Source: Acidaminococcaceae bacterium
Lineage (GTDB): Bacteria > Bacillota > Negativicutes > Acidaminococcales > Acidaminococcaceae
Direction of reading: 5' to 3'
DNA length: 11,607 nt
NCBI GenBank assembly: GCA_022653215.1
Contig: JALCSJ010000059.1
Coordinates: forward strand, 1 to 11,607
The notes under the pieces were generated by a model. It made no database searches, had not been told where the DNA came from, and saw only the letters and a program-made list of their open reading frames with translations. The position numbers were made by a program, and so were the translations under genes. Below, piece by piece: positions 6,485-11,607 of this stretch. How positions within the stretch are numbered: the first letter of the stretch is position 1; each line of letters starts with the position of its first letter.

Positions 6485-7194
6485 TGAACACCAAGCGTTT
6501 GGATTCTCTGCCCGGATGTAACTATCAGATTTGGCAGGATGCCAAAGAATTCAGCTTTACTACAGATGCGGTCTTTCTGGCAGCTTTTCCTCATCTGGTA
6601 ACTAGGGCCAGAGTGCTGGAACTGGGAGCCGGAACCGGAGCTATCAGTATGCTTTTGGCCGCCAGAGGAGCGACACATGTAGTGGGGGTAGACAACAATC
6701 CTCATGTAGTGGATCTGTTTAAAGAAAGCATCACGGCCAATAAGCTGGAAGACCGAGTAGAGGGTATGTGCTGTGATATTCGTCAGCTGACGAACAAATT
6801 AAAAGCAGAAAGCTTTGACCTGGTAATTGCCAACCCTCCCTACCGTATTGGTGGGAAACGTCGGATAATTGCTACAGGTGCCTGTCACGAAGTAGACGTT
6901 ACTTTGGAAAACTTTTTCCAAGTGGCCGCATATATGGTAAAATATAGAGGACGTTTTGCCTTGGTTCAACTACCGGAGCGTTTTTCCGAAGCAGTTCTCC
7001 TAGGGCAGAAATATGATTTAGAGCTTAAACGTTTACAATGGGTTCACTCTTTCGTCAGCAAAAAGGCCTGGATTTTCCTGGCGGAATTTGCTAAAGGGGG
7101 AGGACCGGGACTGGACGTACTGCCACCTTTAATTATGTACAATAACGACGGCACCTATAGCCAGGACACACTCAAATACTACGGTATGTTATAG
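6484..7194 (+). CDS. trmN6: tRNA1(Val) (adenine37-N6)-methyltransferase-like protein (YabB)
   Basis: This is a cytosolic class I SAM-dependent methyltransferase of 236 residues. The SAM-binding motif I is VLELGAGTG (44-52), the acidic end of beta 2 is GVDNN (68-72), and the catalytic NPPY (117-120) marks amino-group methylation of adenine. E. coli TrmN6 (YfiC) methylates A37 of tRNA1(Val), and B. subtilis YabB is the positional and family counterpart; the exact target base here is inferred. The N-terminal segment (about 9-33), ending in FSFTTDAVFLAAF, is typical of this family. Translation likely couples to ricT through TAATG; only a weak AAGG (6470-6473) precedes the start. The GIY-YIG gene yazA that follows in B. 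subtilis is absent. Confidence 0.88.
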   Translation: MNTKRLDSLPGCNYQIWQDAKEFSFTTDAVFLAAFPHLVTRARVLELGAGTGAISMLLAARGATHVVGVDNNPHVVDLFKESITANKLEDRVEGMCCDIRQLTNKLKAESFDLVIANPPYRIGGKRRIIATGACHEVDVTLENFFQVAAYMVKYRGRFALVQLPERFSEAVLLGQKYDLELKRLQWVHSFVSKKAWIFLAEFAKGGGPGLDVLPPLIMYNNDGTYSQDTLKYYGML

Positions 7195-7239
7195 CACGAC
7201 CGTAGCGCATAAATATTATAACCGTAAGGAGAATATAAC

Positions 7240-8088
7240 ATGGTTGAAGGAAAAGGTACACTGTACCTTTGTGCCACTCCCATAGGCAACTTGAGTGACA
7301 TGACGCCCAGAGCGGTGGAAATGCTGAAAGCAGCAGACCTGATTGCTGCTGAAGACACCCGCCACACTAGACAACTATTGACTCACTTTGACATTCATGG
7401 ACCCATGATCAGCTACCATGAACACAATAAGGAGCGACAAGGACCCATCTTAATAGAAAAAATGCTCAACGGGACTAATATTGCCTTGGTGTCTGATGCC
7501 GGTTTTCCAGGCATTGCCGACCCTGGCGAAGCACTGGCCAAAGAAGCCATTGCCGCAGGAATTACCGTAGTCCCTGTACCGGGAGCTAATGCGGCCTTGA
7601 CTGGGCTGATTGGCTCAGGATTGCCATGTTCACCTTTCTTTTTCGGAGGCTTTTTGCCAAAAAGCAAAAAGAATCGCCGGGAAAAGCTGGCTGAGTGGAA
7701 GCATATTACTTGTACCATAGTCCTTTATGAAGCACCCCATAGAATAGTGGACGTACTTAAAGACATTCTGAACGCCTGGGGAGATAGGCCAATGGTTCTG
7801 GCCAGAGAACTGACAAAAATTCACGAGGAATTTTTCCGGGGCACTGTTACTACTGCCTTGAATTTCTTGGCAGAAAATCCTCCCAGAGGTGAATTCGTCG
7901 TAGTAATGGGCGGTTCCACAGATATTCAGGAACCTGAGAAACTCATGGATCCTCTGGAAAAAGTACGAATGCTCATGGCTCAAGGAACTGACAAAAAGTC
8001 AGCTCTGGGGGCCGTTGCTAAAGAATATAAAATCCCGAAAAGGGAATTATATAATAGATTATTGAAAGAAGAAGGGGAAGTAAAATGA
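7240..8088 (+). CDS. rsmI: 16S rRNA (cytidine1402-2'-O)-methyltransferase
   Basis: It methylates the ribose of C1402 in 16S rRNA, fine-tuning the decoding centre together with RsmH (not in this window). The protein (282 residues) has the tetrapyrrole-methylase-like fold. Visible marks are TLYLCATPIGNL (7-18), EDTR (38-41), SDAG (85-88) with DPG (94-96), and PVPGANA (112-118), which line the SAM pocket. Length and order fit the family, and a small helical C-terminal part (about 235-282) is typical. The ribosome binding site AAGGAGA (7226-7232) lies 7 bases before the ATG. The 45-base spacer before it is the widest gap in the operon. The stop overlaps the metG start by 4 bases (ATGA). Confidence 0.96.
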   Translation: MVEGKGTLYLCATPIGNLSDMTPRAVEMLKAADLIAAEDTRHTRQLLTHFDIHGPMISYHEHNKERQGPILIEKMLNGTNIALVSDAGFPGIADPGEALAKEAIAAGITVVPVPGANAALTGLIGSGLPCSPFFFGGFLPKSKKNRREKLAEWKHITCTIVLYEAPHRIVDVLKDILNAWGDRPMVLARELTKIHEEFFRGTVTTALNFLAENPPRGEFVVVMGGSTDIQEPEKLMDPLEKVRMLMAQGTDKKSALGAVAKEYKIPKRELYNRLLKEEGEVK

Positions 8089-10034
8089 CAAAACCTAGTT
8101 ATTATATTACAACACCGATTTATTATCCCAGTGCCAATTTGCACATTGGACATGCTTATTGCACCACCATTGCTGACAGTATTGCCAGATACAAAAGAGC
8201 CGATGGTTATGATGTAATGTTTTTAACCGGCAGCGACGAACATGGCCAAAAAATCCAAAGAAAGGCCGAAGCAGCAGGCATGACACCTATCCAGTATGTA
8301 GATGGGATTGTGGCCAACTTCAAAAAACTTTGGAAAATGCTGGGCATCAGCAATAATGATTTTGTCCGTACCAGCGAAGAACGTCACAAAAAAGTAGTCC
8401 AGGCTGTTATCCAAAAGGTTTATGACCAAGGGGATATTTACAAAAAGAATTACGAAGGAAAATATTGCGTTCAGTGCGAAGCATACTGGACAGAGCATCA
8501 ATTGGAAGAAGCAGGGGGAGTGTGCCCTGACTGCGGCCGTCCTGTGGAAACCATGAAGGAAGAAAGCTATTTCTTTAAAATGAGTAAATATGCTGATAGG
8601 ATGCTTAAGTATATTGAAGACAATCCTAACTTCATTCAACCTGTTTCCCGCCGCAATGAAATGATTAACTTCTTGAAACAAGGTTTGGAAGATTTATGCA
8701 TTTCCCGGAGTACTTTCGACTGGGGCATTAAAGTACCATTTGACCCTAAACATGTAGTTTATGTGTGGTTTGATGCTTTGCTGAACTACTTTACCGGTAT
8801 TGGTTACGGCACTGACATGGAGAAATTCCGTAAGTTCTGGCCATGCGATCTGCATTTGGTTGGCAAGGAAATCGTGCGTTTCCATACTATTATATGGCCT
8901 ATTATGCTGATGGCTATTGGTGAACCATTACCTAAGATGGTTTACGGTCATGGCTGGTTAATCGTTGACGGGGATAAAATGAGTAAATCCAAGGGTAATG
9001 TAGTTGACCCTGTGGCTCTTATTCAAGAATTTGGACCTGATGCCATTCGTTATTTCTTATTACGTGAAATTAATTTAGGCAGCGATGGTAATTTCTCCCG
9101 TGATGCTTTGATTAACCGTATTAATGCAGACCTGGCTAACGACCTGGGCAATCTGCTCCATAGAACTTTGACCATGATTGAAAAATACCATGGAGGTGTA
9201 ATTCATAAAGTGGCAATTGAAGATGCCGGCAGCACTGAATTGCATACTCTGTTGGATGAGACTTTGAAAACCTATAAAGCTGACATGGATAAGCTTGCTA
9301 TTACCGATGCTATTAAGACCCTTTGGCAATATGTAGGCGCAGCCAACAAATATATTGACACGACAGCTCCCTGGGTTCTGGCCAAGAATCCTGCGGATGC
9401 TCAGAAGCTGGAAGCAGTTATGTATGATTTAGCTGATGCTTTAAGAAATATTGCTATTATGCTGGAACCTTTCATGCCTTTTACATCACCTAAGATTTTC
9501 AAACAATTAGGCTTGGCAGTTCCCGAACAATTTCTGCTGGCAGATGTGGGCTGGGGCGGGACTCCCGATGGGACTAAAGTTCACAAAGGCAATCCTTTGT
9601 TCCCAAGAATCGAAGTTAATGAAAAAGGGGAGACTGTTCATGCCGTAAGCAAGAAAGCGGCTAAAGAAGTTGCTGCACCCAAGACTGCTGAAGCAGGAGT
9701 TGCTACGGTGGGCGAAATCACCATTGATGATTTTGCGAAACTGGATTTAAGAGTTGCTACTATCAAAACAGCAGAGAGAGTGCCAAAAACCGATAAGCTC
9801 ATGAAATTATCTGTAGAGATTGGGGCGGAAACCAGAACAATTGTGTCAGGTATTGCCCAATACTATACAGAAGAGAATTTGCCCGGTATGAATGTTATTG
9901 TTATTGCTAACTTAAAGCCTGCCAAGCTCCGTGGTATAGAGTCCAGAGGTATGCTTTTAGCTGCTTCTGACGGACAGGGACATTTGGTATTAGTTACAGC
10001 TCCCGGCATCTGCTCCGGTTGCAAGGTGAAATAA
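8085..10034 (+). CDS. metG: Methionyl-tRNA synthetase
   Basis: It charges tRNA(Met) with methionine in the cytosol, an essential step of translation. The 649-residue chain has the full domain order: a class I catalytic core with HIGH (20-23) and KMSKS (298-302), a zinc knuckle with one CxxC pair at 128/131 and another at 147/150, a helical anticodon-binding domain (about 340-500), a Lys/Ala-rich linker (about 520-543) and a C-terminal EMAP-II/Trbp111-type tRNA-binding domain (about 545-649), which promotes dimerisation and tRNA binding. It resembles the B. subtilis MetS type in layout and length. The start overlaps the rsmI stop, with a purine-rich GAAGGGGAAG just upstream. I see no T-box leader; such an element has no room within the operon. 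Confidence 0.97.
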   Translation: MTKPSYYITTPIYYPSANLHIGHAYCTTIADSIARYKRADGYDVMFLTGSDEHGQKIQRKAEAAGMTPIQYVDGIVANFKKLWKMLGISNNDFVRTSEERHKKVVQAVIQKVYDQGDIYKKNYEGKYCVQCEAYWTEHQLEEAGGVCPDCGRPVETMKEESYFFKMSKYADRMLKYIEDNPNFIQPVSRRNEMINFLKQGLEDLCISRSTFDWGIKVPFDPKHVVYVWFDALLNYFTGIGYGTDMEKFRKFWPCDLHLVGKEIVRFHTIIWPIMLMAIGEPLPKMVYGHGWLIVDGDKMSKSKGNVVDPVALIQEFGPDAIRYFLLREINLGSDGNFSRDALINRINADLANDLGNLLHRTLTMIEKYHGGVIHKVAIEDAGSTELHTLLDETLKTYKADMDKLAITDAIKTLWQYVGAANKYIDTTAPWVLAKNPADAQKLEAVMYDLADALRNIAIMLEPFMPFTSPKIFKQLGLAVPEQFLLADVGWGGTPDGTKVHKGNPLFPRIEVNEKGETVHAVSKKAAKEVAAPKTAEAGVATVGEITIDDFAKLDLRVATIKTAERVPKTDKLMKLSVEIGAETRTIVSGIAQYYTEENLPGMNVIVIANLKPAKLRGIESRGMLLAASDGQGHLVLVTAPGICSGCKVK

Positions 10035-10035
10035 G

Positions 10036-10815
10036 ATGCCGCGCTTACAACTTTTCGATTCTCATTGTCATCTGGATTGTGCAGATTTCAATGAGGACCG
10101 GGAAATCATTTTAGAAGAAATCAGAGAAAATCTGGCGGGGGTTATTAATCCCGGCAGCGATGGAGCAAGTTCTCGTTATGCTATGGAACTGGCTCACCAA
10201 TATCCTTTCGTCTGGGCAGCAGTTGGCTGGCACCCTGAGGAAATTGCCCGCTGTACAGAGGAAGACATGACTCAGGTAGAAACCTGGTGCACAGACCCTA
10301 AGGTTGTGGCCATTGGTGAAATCGGGCTGGACTATTATAATGATGAAAATGCTCCTCATGACCTGCAGAAAAAATATTTCATTTGGCAGCTGCAGATTGC
10401 CAAAAGAACAGGACTGCCTGTAATTATTCACGACAGAGAGGCCCATGGTGACATGCTGGCCATTATTCAAAAGGAAGCCAAAGGTGTTACAGGTGTGTTC
10501 CACTGCTACTCAGGCAGCTTAGAGACTGCTAAAGAATTTGCCAAACTTGGCTGGTATTTTGGTTTTGGAGGCAGTACTACTTTTAAAAACTCCAAAAAAG
10601 CCAGAGAGGTTTTGGCCTGGGTTCCGGAAGAACGTCTTTTATTCGAAACTGATTCCCCTTATATGACTCCGGTACCTTTTCGGGGAAAAAGAAATAAACC
10701 AACCTTTACGGAACTGGTTGTGAAAAATGCCGCGGAGCTAAGAAACACCACGGTGGATGAACTCATAAAAAGTTCCACAAAAAATGTAAAAAAACTGTTT
10801 TTTAGGGTAAAATAG
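10036..10815 (+). CDS. tatD: TatD family metal-dependent deoxyribonuclease (YabD)
   Basis: This is a TIM-barrel metallohydrolase (259 residues) of the TatD/YcfH family, linked to DNA 3'-end trimming and quality control in other bacteria; its exact substrate here is not proven. All metal ligands are visible: HxH at 10 and 12 (SHCHLD), Glu 95 (GEIGLDYY), His 132 (IIHDRE), His 156 (HCYSG) and Asp 206 (ETDSPYM). The start is one base past the metG stop, with AAGGTG (10023-10028) inside the metG end as ribosome binding site. It is the last gene of the operon, followed at once by a strong terminator. The metG-tatD-yabE order is the same as in B. subtilis. Confidence 0.95.
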   Translation: MPRLQLFDSHCHLDCADFNEDREIILEEIRENLAGVINPGSDGASSRYAMELAHQYPFVWAAVGWHPEEIARCTEEDMTQVETWCTDPKVVAIGEIGLDYYNDENAPHDLQKKYFIWQLQIAKRTGLPVIIHDREAHGDMLAIIQKEAKGVTGVFHCYSGSLETAKEFAKLGWYFGFGGSTTFKNSKKAREVLAWVPEERLLFETDSPYMTPVPFRGKRNKPTFTELVVKNAAELRNTTVDELIKSSTKNVKKLFFRVK

Positions 10816-10820
10816 GGTGT

Positions 10821-10863
10821 AAAAGTCACGAATTTTTCACAAAAAATTCGTGACTTTTTGTAC
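10821..10863 (+). terminator. Intrinsic terminator of the decarboxylase-tatD operon
   Basis: A perfect 17-bp inverted repeat has arms at 10821-10837 (AAAAGTCACGAATTTTT) and 10842-10858 and a 4-base loop (CACA). The right arm ends in a run of five Ts. It starts 5 bases after the tatD stop. Its A/T ends make it fairly symmetric, but no gene enters from the right. Confidence 0.9.
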
Positions 10864-10867
10864 ACTT

Positions 10868-10884
10868 TTATTACCAGGTAATAA
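10868..10884. promoter_or_regulatory. 17-bp dyad just upstream of the yabE-like promoter, possible operator
   Basis: TTATTACC and GGTAATAA form a perfect 8-bp inverted repeat around a single A. It ends 7 bases before the -35 box at 10892, a usual place for an activator or repressor of the downstream gene. It follows the terminator but is not part of its stem. The regulator is unknown. Confidence 0.45.
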
Positions 10885-10891
10885 CGCAAGT

Positions 10892-10920
10892 TTGACACGA
10901 AAAACCCCCAATGGTAGAAT
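10892..10920 (+). promoter_or_regulatory. Consensus housekeeping promoter of the yabE-like gene
   Basis: A perfect -35 box TTGACA (10892-10897), a 17-base spacer and the -10 box TAGAAT (10915-10920) form a strong sigma-A-type promoter. Transcription would start near 10927, giving a leader of about 22 bases. Confidence 0.85.
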
Positions 10921-10934
10921 AGAACCGCTTTCCT

Positions 10935-10942
10935 AAGGAGGT
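10935..10942 (+). promoter_or_regulatory. Ribosome binding site deciding the yabE-like start
   Basis: AAGGAGGT is a full match to the anti-Shine-Dalgarno sequence. It is 6 bases from ATG 10949 but directly abuts the in-frame ATG 10943, so 10949 is the probable start. Confidence 0.8.
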
Positions 10943-10948
10943 ATGTTA

Positions 10949-11607
10949 ATGTTAAACAACAAAAAATTTCAACATTCCTACAGGATGATAGTTGCTGTTC
11001 TTTTAGTCCTCTCTTCGGTTAACTTTTTAGGCTTTGCAGTTGCACCTAAAAATATTACCGTTGTTGCAGACGGACAAACTACCACCATCTCCACAAGAGC
11101 TCTGACCACGAAGGGTGCTTTGGAAGAAGCAGGTATAGTACTCGGTCAGTCAGATGGATATGATATCTTAAATAGCTCAAGATTAGAAGATGGATCCAGA
11201 ATCGAAGTTATTCGCGCAATGCCAATTAAAGTTTGGCGCAATGGTAGAGCAACAGATTATTCTATAGGACGCAAGACAGTAAAAGAGGCACTTGATGCCA
11301 TGGGGATCAGTTATGGCGGAAATAAAGTTTATCCGGCCCTTAGTTCTCCGGTTACTCCGGGTATGACAATTAATATTCTTGGTCAGGATTCCGAAGTGCA
11401 AACTGCAGTTAAGGAAATTCCTTATGCTGTGAAATTGAAAAATAACGACAATCTGCCCAGAGGCAGAAGAAATGTTATTTCCCCCGGCAAAAACGGTCAG
11501 GCCAAAGTTACCTATAAGGTAGTGAATGTAGGCAGCCGTCAATTTAACAGGGAAGTTTGCCAGGAAGTTATTACTCCTGCTGTTGCTGAAATAGTAGAAG
11601 TAGGAAC
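10949..11607 (+). CDS. yabE: YabE-like exported protein with ubiquitin-like (DUF348) and G5 domains, partial
   Basis: The frame stays open from ATG 10949 to the window edge (219 codons), so the C-terminus is missing. A short basic start and a hydrophobic segment (about 13-32, ending GFAVA) form a signal peptide or membrane anchor. Two DUF348 ubiquitin-like units follow: one begins near NITVVADGQ (35-43), and the second lies at about 91-145 with VWRNGR and KTVKEALDAMGI. From about 148 a G5 domain starts, with its typical ENDNLPRG-like segment (KNNDNLPRGRR), GKNG and the V/T-rich strand after it. Such proteins act at the cell wall and usually end in a 3D (lytic transglycosylase-like) domain, here expected beyond the edge. 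Related Rpf and Sps proteins remodel peptidoglycan. The gene has its own promoter, separate from the operon, and sits after tatD as in B. subtilis. Confidence 0.88.
   Translation, partial: MLNNKKFQHSYRMIVAVLLVLSSVNFLGFAVAPKNITVVADGQTTTISTRALTTKGALEEAGIVLGQSDGYDILNSSRLEDGSRIEVIRAMPIKVWRNGRATDYSIGRKTVKEALDAMGISYGGNKVYPALSSPVTPGMTINILGQDSEVQTAVKEIPYAVKLKNNDNLPRGRRNVISPGKNGQAKVTYKVVNVGSRQFNREVCQEVITPAVAEIVEVG

Noticed and set aside
6082..6705. Long open frame on the - strand (207 codons) opposite ricT and trmN6.
   Set aside because: It lies wholly opposite two clearly identified genes, its product looks like no protein family, and it has no ribosome binding site or promoter context. The same applies to the - strand frames opposite holB (4789-5214), rsmI, metG, tatD and the yabE-like gene.
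7195..7239. Internal promoter before rsmI (TATTAT at 7214-7219).
   Set aside because: No -35 element lies at 16-18 bases upstream and there is no TGn extension; the AT-rich spacer explains the match.
10943..10945. Upstream ATG of the yabE-like gene.
   Set aside because: It directly abuts the Shine-Dalgarno sequence, which is too close for initiation; ATG 10949 is at the right distance.

Overview
The window looks like an ordinary chromosomal segment of a low-to-medium GC member of the Bacillota. It holds the conserved block known from Bacillus subtilis as the yaaO to yabE region. The organism could be a diderm member (Negativicutes type), but that is only an impression from the overall look of the proteins; no decisive marker lies in the window. 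I see no phage, transposase, CRISPR array, rRNA or tRNA, and no gene-free stretch longer than about 150 bases.

Layout. Bases 1-97 are a leader for a NhaC-superfamily membrane transporter (98-1465, +). A strong hairpin terminator (1505-1550) separates it from a convergent, monocistronic gene for an exported protein of unknown function (1569-2435, -). A 150-base divergent control region (2436-2585) carries one extended -10 promoter for each direction. It also carries a perfect 22-bp AT-only palindrome over the -10 and start region of the leftward gene. From 2586 an eight-gene rightward operon runs without an internal terminator to 10815: an Orn/Lys/Arg-type decarboxylase (yaaO-like), tmk, holB, ricT, a tRNA1(Val) adenine-N6 methyltransferase-like gene (yabB/trmN6), rsmI, metG and tatD. 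Gene junctions are very tight (-4, +20, -8, -1, +45, -4 and +1 bases), so translational coupling is likely. The operon ends in a perfect 17-bp hairpin (10821-10858). A consensus promoter, preceded by a 17-bp dyad, then drives a partial gene (10949 to the window edge) for an exported YabE-like protein with ubiquitin-like (DUF348) and G5 domains.

How the genes work together. The operon is mostly information processing: dTTP precursor supply (Tmk), the replicative clamp loader (HolB), an RNase Y specificity factor (RicT), tRNA and rRNA methylation (TrmN6-like, RsmI), tRNA charging (MetG) and a TatD nuclease. The decarboxylase at its head is metabolically distinct but is the neighbour expected from B. 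subtilis. Compared with B. subtilis, the block lacks yaaQ, yaaR, yabA, yazA and abrB. The transporter next to it could supply an amino acid or exchange Na+/H+; the sequence does not settle which.

I found no clearly new biological system. The best leads are the two dyads in promoter regions, the unrecognised exported protein, and a HolB zinc site with one cysteine fewer than usual.
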